The position numbers and the translations under genes are program-made. This document shows, in pieces, positions 11,488-18,050 of a stretch of 29,291 bases of DNA. Each line of letters begins with the position of its first letter. The first letter of the stretch is position 1. The stretch is from a virus, in IMG/VR virus record IMGVR_UViG_3300037069_001242, positions 1 through 29,291 of that record; one strand, given 5' to 3'. Below the pieces are notes generated by a model. It did no database searches. It saw only the letters and a program-made list of their open reading frames with translations, and was not told the DNA's origin.

Positions 11488-11924
11488 GCTATTCCATCCG
11501 ATTCCGTGGGCGCGATATGCCTGACGTCGAAGTCAGCACCGAGCGTGGCGATAAGCTGAAAGAGATTTGGTTCGACATGAACCGGCAGGATGACCACATC
11601 GACATCGACGGCAACGCGTATGTCGTCAAAGACATCAAAGGGTTTCGTCGCACCGCTGACCCAATCCCAGCCAAACCACGCGACTACTCGCAGACCGCGC
11701 TGACATCCGGCAGAATCTGCCGTGGCAAGTACAGCATCCAAAAGGAAATCCTGCGCATTGCCCGAGAGGTCGGCGGCAAAACCAGCGACCAAAACCCCGA
11801 GGGTACACGCTGGACGTTACTGATTCAGGACCTCGACTGGAAAGAGATGATTCGCCACCAGTTACGCGAACAATCCGGTGTCCTCTGGTGTGACCACCGG
11901 GCAGGGGATTGCGCTTGTGACTAA
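11484..11924 (+). CDS. Hypothetical protein
   Basis: 146 aa from the ATG that overlaps the initiator stop (ATGA), with AAGGAG 9 nt upstream; a longer frame to 11430 lies inside the initiator gene. N-terminal beta-rich region (YSIRFRGRDMPDVEVST, then DIDGNAYVVKDIKGFRR) and a helical C-terminus ending in CDHRAGDCACD. Not recognised. Probably co-translated with the initiator. Confidence 0.65.
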   Translation: MSYSIRFRGRDMPDVEVSTERGDKLKEIWFDMNRQDDHIDIDGNAYVVKDIKGFRRTADPIPAKPRDYSQTALTSGRICRGKYSIQKEILRIAREVGGKTSDQNPEGTRWTLLIQDLDWKEMIRHQLREQSGVLWCDHRAGDCACD

Positions 11925-12438
11925 GGAAATCACATGGCAGCAGTTCAGCTACGACGACCGCCTGAGACTGCGCAAGGCATACGAAGCACGCTGGGACGAG
12001 CTAACGCACGGTGAAAGGATTGACCCTTACGCCATATGGCCCCACAACTGGACAGCCTACATGTCACCGATAGAGTGCAACGTGTGGGGTGACATTCGCT
12101 CTCATGGCCTGCCGCTTTATCCACAACTTCCAATCGGACCCTATTTCGCGGACTTCGCCAGCCCAAGCCTACGCCTTGTCATCGAAGTTGATGGGCGCGC
12201 GTACCACCTCGACAAGCAAAAAGATGCTCAACGCCAGAAGTACCTCGAAAGCGTGGGCTACGAAGTGCATCGTGTTGATGGTCACACCACGTTTGCCGAC
12301 GTCGGCGTGCTAGAGGAAAAATGGGCACAGCAGGAATTGGACCAAGAGCAAATTGAGTCCGCCAAGCGTCTACTCATCGAGCGAGGGTGTGCCGAGTTAC
12401 TCGTTATCGAGTTGGCCCGAGGTGTCCGTTATGCTTGA
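11917..12438 (+). CDS. DUF559-like PD-(D/E)xK nuclease
   Basis: 173 aa from a GTG with AGGGGA 8 nt upstream, overlapping the previous stop by 8 nt; an ATG at 11878 would give 13 more residues but has no ribosome-binding site. The core matches the DUF559/Vsr-like fold: PIECNVWGDI (E53), GPYFADFASPSLRLVIEVDG (D79, E90, D92), a basic helix (DKQKDAQRQKYLESVGYEVH) and a final strand. Such proteins are predicted to cut or nick DNA. Next to the initiator it may act in recombination or replication intermediates, or against competitor DNA. Activity is inferred from motifs. Confidence 0.75.
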   Translation: MTKEITWQQFSYDDRLRLRKAYEARWDELTHGERIDPYAIWPHNWTAYMSPIECNVWGDIRSHGLPLYPQLPIGPYFADFASPSLRLVIEVDGRAYHLDKQKDAQRQKYLESVGYEVHRVDGHTTFADVGVLEEKWAQQELDQEQIESAKRLLIERGCAELLVIELARGVRYA

Positions 12439-12688
12439 CGACTACCAAATCGCTTGCGGCGCCCCCACCTGCGAGTTCTACGGCGACACGTTCGAGCTCG
12501 TTCTGCGCCACAACCGCCGCGCTCATCCCGAACGCCTACAGCCCGAATCGCCCGACATCCGCCGCATCCTCGACGAGCTTGTCACCAACGCCCACAACCA
12601 CTACGTCTACGGGGACAGCTTCGACTTCACGCTGCGCGCAATCGACGTCGCCGAGTTCAAGCTGAAACGGCTCATGGCTCATGGCTGA
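12431..12688 (+). CDS. Hypothetical protein
   Basis: 85 aa from the ATG at 12431, overlapping the nuclease stop by 8 nt, with GAGGTG upstream. N-terminal CGAPTCEFYGDTFELVLRHN and LRHNRRAHPER suggest a possible metal site (Cys, Cys, His, His); the C-terminal half is helical. Not recognised. Confidence 0.6.
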   Translation: MLDDYQIACGAPTCEFYGDTFELVLRHNRRAHPERLQPESPDIRRILDELVTNAHNHYVYGDSFDFTLRAIDVAEFKLKRLMAHG

Positions 12689-12773
12689 CACCCCGCTCTG
12701 CCCGAAATGCGGCGCCAAACTACTCGTCAGCAGGTACGGCACGCTTTGTGGTTATTGCCTTTGGGAACCGTAA
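12681..12773 (+). CDS. 30-aa zinc-ribbon mini-protein
   Basis: Two CxxC knuckles, CPKCG and CGYC, 17 residues apart, a complete minimal zinc ribbon. The ATG overlaps the upstream stop by 8 nt. The -35 of the packaging promoter lies within its last codons. Function unknown. Confidence 0.6.
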   Translation: MADTPLCPKCGAKLLVSRYGTLCGYCLWEP

Positions 12774-12783
12774 CCGCTACAAT
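12755..12783 (+). promoter_or_regulatory. Promoter of the packaging module
   Basis: TTGCCT (12755-12760), 17-nt spacer, TACAAT (12778-12783). The start point would be near 12790, about 14 nt before the small terminase ATG, which has GAGG 7 nt upstream. Confidence 0.55.
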
Positions 12784-12803
12784 GCCTGCAAACGAGGGAA
12801 CCT

Positions 12804-13412
12804 ATGGCAGCTCATAACGGCACCAACGACACACAAACAGTAGTCGCACCGCAAAAAGGGGGCGTCAAACAATCGGAAATGAAGCGTCGTGATGGCCAGC
12901 TCGTCACTCCAAAGCAAGCAGCGTTTATCAAAGGGGTAGCAGCAGGGAAGTCCGGCACACAGGCTGCGCTCGACGCGTACAACACCACGAGCGCGGACAC
13001 CGCCAAGGCCATCGCATCTGAGAACTTATCGAAACCCAACGTGAAAATTGCACTCCAACAGGCGTTAGAACGTAGTGGATTAAGCATCGACCGCGTGGCA
13101 GAGGTCATCACCGACGCATCCAATGCCACCCGAATCGCATCCGGCCCACGCGTCGCCATCGCACCAGACGGCACAGCCACCACCATACCGGGCCTAGTCG
13201 AAACCGACATACCCGACCACGGCACCAGGCTCAACGCCGCTCGGCTCGCCACACAGCTGATGGGCGCGTTCGACAAAGACGACGACGGCAGCGGCAAAGT
13301 CACGTTCAATTTCGGCGGAAACGCCAAGGTTTATCTCAAAAATGATATACACACGGCCGACACGAAGCCGCAAGGACCTCCAAAAGACGCTGAAACACCC
13401 GAGGTCGCGTAA
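12804..13412 (+). CDS. terS: Terminase small subunit
   Basis: 202 aa. The N-terminal DNA-binding region QLVTPKQAAFIKGVAAGKSG (32-51), continuing TQAALDAYN and ENLSKPNVKIALQQALERSG, is the classic small-terminase helix-turn-helix pattern (XtmA/Terminase_2 type). The middle part would form the oligomerisation region; the C-terminus is Pro/Lys/Glu-rich and probably contacts the large subunit. It recognises the packaging site in the phage DNA. Position upstream of the large subunit is normal, although five small genes lie between. Confidence 0.85.
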   Translation: MAAHNGTNDTQTVVAPQKGGVKQSEMKRRDGQLVTPKQAAFIKGVAAGKSGTQAALDAYNTTSADTAKAIASENLSKPNVKIALQQALERSGLSIDRVAEVITDASNATRIASGPRVAIAPDGTATTIPGLVETDIPDHGTRLNAARLATQLMGAFDKDDDGSGKVTFNFGGNAKVYLKNDIHTADTKPQGPPKDAETPEVA

Positions 13413-13945
13413 TGGCTACATCATTCACGACGTCAGACACCATGCAAACCTACTTCGAGCAGTACGCCATGCACAAGTACGGGCTCACTAGTCTCAAGAT
13501 ATCTCAGCAGCCATCCATCAAGGGTTACGTTATCACCGCCAGCCGTAACGGTGCCACCGTCGACGCCACAGTCTCAGACGCGCAGGTCGACGGTTTGCTC
13601 GGACCGGACCAGTCCGTCCAATACCTAATCGACAAAATGGCCCACGAATTAGACCGTATAAGCCCGCGCAAAGGCAAAACCATATCGTTTACCAAGTACG
13701 CCCCACAAAGCCCGTCAGACGTCCTAGATTTGCGTCACAGAGCAATTGAGGGCATGGGCGACATCCGCACTTTGTACGAGCAACGCATGATGGACACGCC
13801 CGACCGTCCCCGCGTGCTCGTCCTTACCCTCCAACAACTCAAGGCAGCCGAGCAATCCCCCGAATGGCTAGGGCGCGTGATGCTCAACGAGGGCGACCAC
13901 ATTCCCGAAATCCACGGCATGAAAGTCGAGGTGCGGCGTGATTGA
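13412..13945 (+). CDS. Hypothetical protein of the packaging module
   Basis: 177 aa; the ATG shares its A with the small terminase stop (TAATG). N-terminal helices, a beta segment (IKGYVITASRNGATVDATVS), and a C-terminal alpha/beta part (RPRVLVLTLQQLKAAEQSPE, then IHGMKVEVRRD). Not recognised. The end overlaps the phosphatase-like gene by 8 nt. Confidence 0.65.
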   Translation: MATSFTTSDTMQTYFEQYAMHKYGLTSLKISQQPSIKGYVITASRNGATVDATVSDAQVDGLLGPDQSVQYLIDKMAHELDRISPRKGKTISFTKYAPQSPSDVLDLRHRAIEGMGDIRTLYEQRMMDTPDRPRVLVLTLQQLKAAEQSPEWLGRVMLNEGDHIPEIHGMKVEVRRD

Positions 13946-14363
13946 CCCGAGCATCAAGTGGAAAGCCAACAGGCGGCTCATCACACCCGTCGACATCATC
14001 CACTCGCGTTTATCCAAGAAGCACTCAGTCGGCAAGGTCCTCGCGGTCGACTTCGACGGCGTCATCCACGACCACAAGCGACCGATTGACGGCAAGCGCA
14101 TGGGCAAGCCACTCCCCGGCGCCGAGCAATCCGTCAACGACCTGTACAACCAGGGCTACACCATCATCATTCACTCGCAGCGCGCCAACAGCGAGAGCGG
14201 CAAGCAGTCAATCGTCGACTGGCTCGACCACTACGGCATCTCGTACAGCGCCGTCACCGCACTCAAACCACCAGCCGACTTCTACATCGACGACAAAGCC
14301 GTCACGCACAAAGACTGGCCGACGACGCTCATGCACATTGGCTACGTGCCCGAGGTCAAGTGA
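13938..14363 (+). CDS. HAD-superfamily phosphatase-like protein
   Basis: 141 aa with GTG start. Motif I VDFDGVIHDH (D38, D40), motif II IIIHSQR (S80), a Lys in LKPP (K110) as motif III candidate and motif IV FYIDDKAV (D118, D119) are all present, without a large cap domain. Known phage relatives are polynucleotide-end or nucleotide phosphatases; the substrate here is unknown. Residues 1-32 form a basic helical extension. The stop overlaps the next start. Its place between the terminase genes suggests DNA end or nucleotide processing, but that is only context. Confidence 0.75.
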   Translation: MIDPSIKWKANRRLITPVDIIHSRLSKKHSVGKVLAVDFDGVIHDHKRPIDGKRMGKPLPGAEQSVNDLYNQGYTIIIHSQRANSESGKQSIVDWLDHYGISYSAVTALKPPADFYIDDKAVTHKDWPTTLMHIGYVPEVK

Positions 14364-14593
14364 TGGCAGACGCACCCAAAGGCCAACCACTCTGCGCCGG
14401 TTGCCTAGAGCCCATCGAAACACCCGACGTCATCCAACAATTCAGCCTAGAGAATCGCTACAAGCGCGACTACGCCAACACACACTTGGGTACCATCCAC
14501 GAGCACGGGCTTGAGCCGCGCGTCCTACTCTGCAAGAACTGCCTCGCCAAGCTCGAAGCCATAAAAGCCAAGGACCACGCCCATGGCAAATAA
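14363..14593 (+). CDS. Small zinc-finger protein
   Basis: 76 aa from the ATG at 14363, with GAGG upstream and overlap with the previous TGA. CAGC (residues about 11-14) and CKNC (about 57-60) form a long-spaced zinc site; the region between has conserved-looking HLGTIHEHG histidines. Fold resembles DksA- or HNH-like zinc scaffolds but lacks their catalytic marks. Function unknown. Confidence 0.65.
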   Translation: MADAPKGQPLCAGCLEPIETPDVIQQFSLENRYKRDYANTHLGTIHEHGLEPRVLLCKNCLAKLEAIKAKDHAHGK

Positions 14594-14900
14594 CCGCATG
14601 ATGTTGGTGTGCAACACTTGCTACCCTACCGACGAGGACATCTATGCCAACCATGGCAAAAGCTGGGCTGAACAACGGCCCGACTTCATTAGTGTCGGCA
14701 AGTGGTATCCCGTCGGCAGCTACCGCACACACACCGATTTAGAGCTTGGAAACGCCATCAACGAGTACCTCGACCGACACTCCCATGAACTAGACGACCC
14801 GAAGCTGAATGAGAACCCGGTGCGGCTGACGTATGAAACGTGGGTCATCGACCAACCCGCCATAACAGCATGGAAGTACGAACCAAATGCCAGTGATTGA
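14583..14900 (+). CDS. Hypothetical protein
   Basis: 105 aa, overlapping its neighbours by 11 and 14 nt. N-terminal CNTCYPTDEDIYANH and a later WYPVGSYRTH hint at a small beta domain, possibly with a metal site through C10 and C13; the C-terminus is beta-rich (RLTYETWVIDQPAITAWKYE). Not recognised. Confidence 0.65.
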   Translation: MANNRMMLVCNTCYPTDEDIYANHGKSWAEQRPDFISVGKWYPVGSYRTHTDLELGNAINEYLDRHSHELDDPKLNENPVRLTYETWVIDQPAITAWKYEPNASD

Positions 14901-15894
14901 CTACAAAGGTTTCGCCGAGGCGCATTTCTACATCAAGAACAAACACGGCGTCTTAGAGCCGTTCAAGTTCAACGACGTGCAGCGCGACTACTACGACGCC
15001 TTACAAGCCGACTATCCCGACATGCAGGGCATCCGCGAGAACATCCTCAAAGGGCGGCAGTTCGGCCTGAGTAGCGAGATAACCGCCATCTTCGCGACCG
15101 ACCTCATCATGTCCGAAATCGGCGAAATCCCCATCATCGACAGCGACGTCTACTCACACAAAGACGAAGAGACTGCCGCACACATCGAACGGTTCAACCT
15201 GTTCGTAAACAGCTACCTGTTCGCCACACAAGGCGGCTCCGCACTCGACATCGAGGATAACCGCGACGCGCTGCTCATGATGCGCAAACAGTTCTTTCAG
15301 TCCGATACTGGTGGCGACCTCATCACGCGCCGACGCCGGGCGCAATACCACTGCCAAACCGCCAGCGCCAAAGTCTCCGGCCGTGGTGGTACCAAGCAGA
15401 ACATTCACTGGTCCGAGGTGGCGTTCTACCCGAACACCGAAATCATGAACGCCAAGAAGCTCGTGGTCGGTGCCGAGAAGCAGGTGCCGCAGAACTACGG
15501 CAAGATATTCCGCGAAACAACTGGCAACCTGGCAGCTGACTACTTCGCCGAAGAGTACAAAGCCGGTAAGGACGGCATCAGCCTGTTCAAGAGCCGCTTC
15601 ATCGCCTGGTACACGTACAAGGATTATCGCGCGCCCGCGCCCGAGGACTGGAACGCCCCAGCCTACTACGCCGCACTGCTCGAAACCCGGCAAGCCGACC
15701 GCGACCAATGCTACTGGCACTATCGCCAGACCAAAGGCTTGCAGGACAAAGAAGAGCTGCGCGAGTACCCGACCTACGACACCGAGGCGTTCCTGTACGG
15801 CGGCAAACCGTTTTTCAATGCCGAGGCCCTGATATTCCACACCAACCGCATCAAGCAACCGATAAGTGAAGCGATGTATGTCCAAGCGCTTTGA
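14887..15894 (+). CDS. terL: Terminase large subunit, ATPase part (split gene)
   Basis: 335 aa. Contains the packaging-motor ATPase motifs: Walker A-like LKGRQFGLSS (54-63), Walker B NIHWSEVAF (172-180) and the coupling motif TTGN (211-214), preceded by an FNDVQRDYYDAL adenine-motif region. It stops after a linker-like segment (FFNAEALIFHTN) where a normal large terminase would continue into its nuclease domain. That domain is encoded separately at 16105, in the same reading frame, 231 nt further on than expected. Only the last five residues (YVQAL) come from the inserted DNA. The two polypeptides would have to assemble to package DNA. Confidence 0.85.
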   Translation: MPVIDYKGFAEAHFYIKNKHGVLEPFKFNDVQRDYYDALQADYPDMQGIRENILKGRQFGLSSEITAIFATDLIMSEIGEIPIIDSDVYSHKDEETAAHIERFNLFVNSYLFATQGGSALDIEDNRDALLMMRKQFFQSDTGGDLITRRRRAQYHCQTASAKVSGRGGTKQNIHWSEVAFYPNTEIMNAKKLVVGAEKQVPQNYGKIFRETTGNLAADYFAEEYKAGKDGISLFKSRFIAWYTYKDYRAPAPEDWNAPAYYAALLETRQADRDQCYWHYRQTKGLQDKEELREYPTYDTEAFLYGGKPFFNAEALIFHTNRIKQPISEAMYVQAL

Positions 15895-16108
15895 GTGCAT
15901 CCGTAAGACGCAGCAGTTGCCCAATGGCCCAGTCATTGACGGCCATGCGTATAAACCAGTCGTGGGCATAAACGACATCGACACCGGGCGCACATACTCG
16001 GTGATGCAATGCGTGAGGTGCGACAAACTCAGCGTAGGTTTTTACGAGGGGTACGAACCAGTGACCGACTCGATAGGCCCAATTGTCAACGTGGGGGGCG
16101 CCTGATGT
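15873..16108 (+). mobile_element. 231-nt insertion splitting the large terminase
   Basis: GATGT at 15873-15877 and again at 16104-16108 bracket 231 nt, a multiple of three. Removing one copy plus the intervening DNA joins SEA-M to MFRLYRPIQPGE in frame and restores a terminase of about 539 aa, a normal length. The insert carries its own 75-aa gene. No intron, intein or transposase signs are seen. Confidence 0.6.
15878..16105 (+). CDS. 75-aa protein inside the split terminase
   Basis: Frame different from the terminase, ATG at 15878 overlapping the ATPase part by 17 nt, stop overlapping the nuclease start (TGATG). Beta-rich with one CVRC knuckle (residues about 45-48) and C7 near the N-terminus; no HNH, GIY-YIG or LAGLIDADG motif. 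Possibly a small accessory protein or a remnant of an insertion. The weak AAGTGA upstream suggests low or coupled translation. Confidence 0.6.
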   Translation: MSKRFECIRKTQQLPNGPVIDGHAYKPVVGINDIDTGRTYSVMQCVRCDKLSVGFYEGYEPVTDSIGPIVNVGGA

Positions 16109-16737
16109 TCCGCTTATACCGCCCCATCCAACCCGGCGAGTTTTTCGTATGCTTCGGCGACACCGCGCAGGGCGGCATCGACAAGAACTACGTGCAGTTC
16201 ATGAGCCAGACCCAGCTCGACATCCCGCTCGTCCTGGCGATGCACGGCACCGCTGCCGAGGCCACGCCGTTCCTCATCCAAGCGCTGCGCTACATCCGCC
16301 AGAAAACCGGCATCCCGCCAACCGTCGCACTGGAACGGCAGAACGGTGGCGCCAGTGCCATGCACGACCTGATGATGGCCAACAGCAGCGACGAGTACAC
16401 CATCTACATCGCCAAGACCGAGGGTGGCGTGATGGGCGAGGACCAGACCAAGAAGCTCGGTTGGGACACGAACGCCATTAGCAGACCGCAGATGCTCGGC
16501 CAGTGGCTCACCGCGTTCAACTCGCGCCAGGTCAAAATCTACGACCGCGAAACCATCGAGCAGCACAGCACGTTCATCGTCAACAAGAACGGCAAACCCG
16601 AAGCCGCCCCCAACACCCACGACGACGCCGTCATGAGCTGCGCCGGTGTCTGGCAGATGTATCAGACCGAGCAGCCACCATCGACCGAGCCACAGGAATA
16701 CACCAGCGGCAACTTTGCGAGTGCGTGGCTATCATGA
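16105..16737 (+). CDS. terL: Terminase large subunit, nuclease part (split gene)
   Basis: 210 aa starting at the ATG within TGATG, with a GGGGGG run upstream. It has the RNase H-like nuclease pattern of terminases: VCFGDTAQGGIDKNYVQF (D19), TVALERQNGG (E77) and NTHDDAVMSC (D173, D174). It cuts concatemers at the start and end of packaging. N-terminal YRPIQPGEFF is the usual linker to the ATPase domain, so the break lies exactly at the domain boundary. Confidence 0.85.
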   Translation: MFRLYRPIQPGEFFVCFGDTAQGGIDKNYVQFMSQTQLDIPLVLAMHGTAAEATPFLIQALRYIRQKTGIPPTVALERQNGGASAMHDLMMANSSDEYTIYIAKTEGGVMGEDQTKKLGWDTNAISRPQMLGQWLTAFNSRQVKIYDRETIEQHSTFIVNKNGKPEAAPNTHDDAVMSCAGVWQMYQTEQPPSTEPQEYTSGNFASAWLS

Positions 16738-16756
16738 AACTAAACGAAAGGACCGC

Positions 16757-17053
16757 ATGAAATCCCAAGATTGGGCCAATCCCGACGAAACCCGCAAGCA
16801 CATCATCGACAGCCTGGGCGCGTTGTGCAACGACCTCGGCTTGAGTTACGCCTACACCGAAACGCATTTCCGCATCACCCTACCAAGCGTGCAGGAAATC
16901 AAGTTCTGGACAGCTACCAAGAAGCGCCGCGTGTTCAACTGGGACGCCATACCCAGCAGCGGCGAAGTCGAGGGCCTGCCGGACGAGTTACCACCAACCA
17001 CAACGCCACTTGACGAGGGCGAGAAGCCAGAGGACAAAGATGCAGAGCGATAA
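16757..17053 (+). CDS. Hypothetical protein
   Basis: 98 aa from the ATG at 16757 with GAAAGGA upstream. A helical start, then a small alpha/beta domain (LCNDLGLSYAYTETHFRITL, EIKFWTATKKRRVFNWDAIP) and an acidic, Pro-rich tail. Not recognised; overlaps the next gene by 14 nt. Confidence 0.6.
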   Translation: MKSQDWANPDETRKHIIDSLGALCNDLGLSYAYTETHFRITLPSVQEIKFWTATKKRRVFNWDAIPSSGEVEGLPDELPPTTTPLDEGEKPEDKDAER

Positions 17054-17321
17054 AACAGTTTCAGACGTATTGCACTACCTGTATGCCAACGGCCAAAAAG
17101 AGCTGGCCGAGGTTGTGCTCGAAGAGTACCGCACTAAGCGCCAAACGTTCACGCCAATGTCGCCACAGGTCATTCATGTACCTACGCCGCCTACGCCCTG
17201 TACACGTCCGCACACATCACCGCTATTCCCAGGCGTCATTATGGGCGGCGGCATTGGTAATGGTATCGGCACCCCACTAAAAGGATTAAACGGGACCATG
17301 CAGCTATGCGCGACAAACTAA
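17040..17321 (+). CDS. Hypothetical protein
   Basis: 93 aa from the ATG at 17040, GAGGA upstream. N-terminal amphipathic helix (VSDVLHYLYANGQKELAEVV) followed by a Pro- and Gly-rich C-terminal half (PTPPTPCTRPHTSPLFPG, GGGIGNGIG) that is probably disordered. Not recognised. Confidence 0.6.
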   Translation: MQSDKTVSDVLHYLYANGQKELAEVVLEEYRTKRQTFTPMSPQVIHVPTPPTPCTRPHTSPLFPGVIMGGGIGNGIGTPLKGLNGTMQLCATN

Positions 17322-17698
17322 ACCCACTCAACGACATCGAACTCAATTACGCGCCAGGTGTTGACCCGAACAAGCGCGTCAAGACCGGCGGCAAAACCAG
17401 TGTCGAGGCGGCCGTCGAGTACCTCGAAACGATGGACGAAATGAAGAGCGTGTTCGACATGGACGGCCTGGAACGTGCTGCCCTGCGCCGCGCAATGGGC
17501 TTCGACTTCGATATCACGTTCGCCCCCAGCAAGATATTCGTCAGTGCCCGCGACCATAAGAAGCTGCGCGTTCACGTCAAGCTCACAGACGGCGACGTCG
17601 ACGCCAATGGCGACATCATCCCCGGCAAGGTCGAAAGCCGCTTAGCCGACGCCTGCGTGCGCCTCAAAGCTAAGTTCGATGAGAGGCAGCTTGCGTAA
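17306..17698 (+). CDS. Hypothetical protein
   Basis: 130 aa overlapping both neighbours (16 nt and TAATG). Helical middle (VEAAVEYLETMDEMKSVFDM) and a beta-rich part (FDITFAPSKIFVSARDHKKL, RVHVKLTDGDVD). Acidic. Function unknown; conserved synteny between terminase and portal would suggest a structural or packaging accessory role. Confidence 0.6.
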   Translation: MRDKLNPLNDIELNYAPGVDPNKRVKTGGKTSVEAAVEYLETMDEMKSVFDMDGLERAALRRAMGFDFDITFAPSKIFVSARDHKKLRVHVKLTDGDVDANGDIIPGKVESRLADACVRLKAKFDERQLA

Positions 17699-17976
17699 TG
17701 TACGGCGAGAAAACCACCACGCACGTCGACGACACCGGCATCGCCACGGCACTCGTCGAGAAGTTCATCGCTGGTAAGGTTGCCAAGACGTTCGTGCGCC
17801 AGAGCGAAACCGTCCACGTCGCCAACGATAGCGAAGCACTGGCCGAACTGCTCAAGCTCATGGACCGTCAAAAGGCTGGCGAAATCCACAGCATCACGTT
17901 CGAGTGTGTGCCCGACGACCGCGATGAGCGGCGCATCCACCGCGTAAAAATGTCATGGATTTGTACGACAACATAA
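17698..17976 (+). CDS. Hypothetical protein
   Basis: 92 aa, start shared with the upstream stop (TAATG). Predicted alpha/beta with the pattern ALVEKFIAGKVAKTFVRQSE and EIHSITFECVPDDRDERRIH. Last gene before the portal promoter, whose -35 lies within its last codons. Not recognised. Confidence 0.6.
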   Translation: MYGEKTTTHVDDTGIATALVEKFIAGKVAKTFVRQSETVHVANDSEALAELLKLMDRQKAGEIHSITFECVPDDRDERRIHRVKMSWICTTT

Positions 17977-17988
17977 GCGTGTTATAGT
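17961..17988 (+). promoter_or_regulatory. Promoter in front of the portal gene
   Basis: TTGTAC (17961-17966), 16-nt spacer, TATAGT (17983-17988). The start point would be near 17995, giving a leader of about 55 nt containing the 15-bp element shared with 24250-24264. Confidence 0.55.
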
Positions 17989-18005
17989 AACTGTAAATCC
18001 GGCCA

Positions 18006-18020
18006 ACTCCATAACGAGAA
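18006..18020 (+). promoter_or_regulatory. 15-bp leader element, copy 1
   Basis: ACTCCATAACGAGAA, identical to 24250-24264. In both places it lies in the 5' leader about 10-40 nt downstream of a promoter-like sequence and upstream of a virion gene. Copies elsewhere in the window were not found. Confidence 0.5.
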
Positions 18021-18050
18021 GCCTACACAAAACCTTATAAGGGGTAACGA

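Noticed and set aside
15154-16026. Minus-strand open frame of 290 codons
   Set aside because: Antisense to the terminase ATPase motifs; no start signal.
15873-16108. Group I intron, intein or stop-codon read-through in the terminase
   Set aside because: 231 nt is too short for an intron with known core, no intein motifs are present, and the terminase frame has several stops in the insert.
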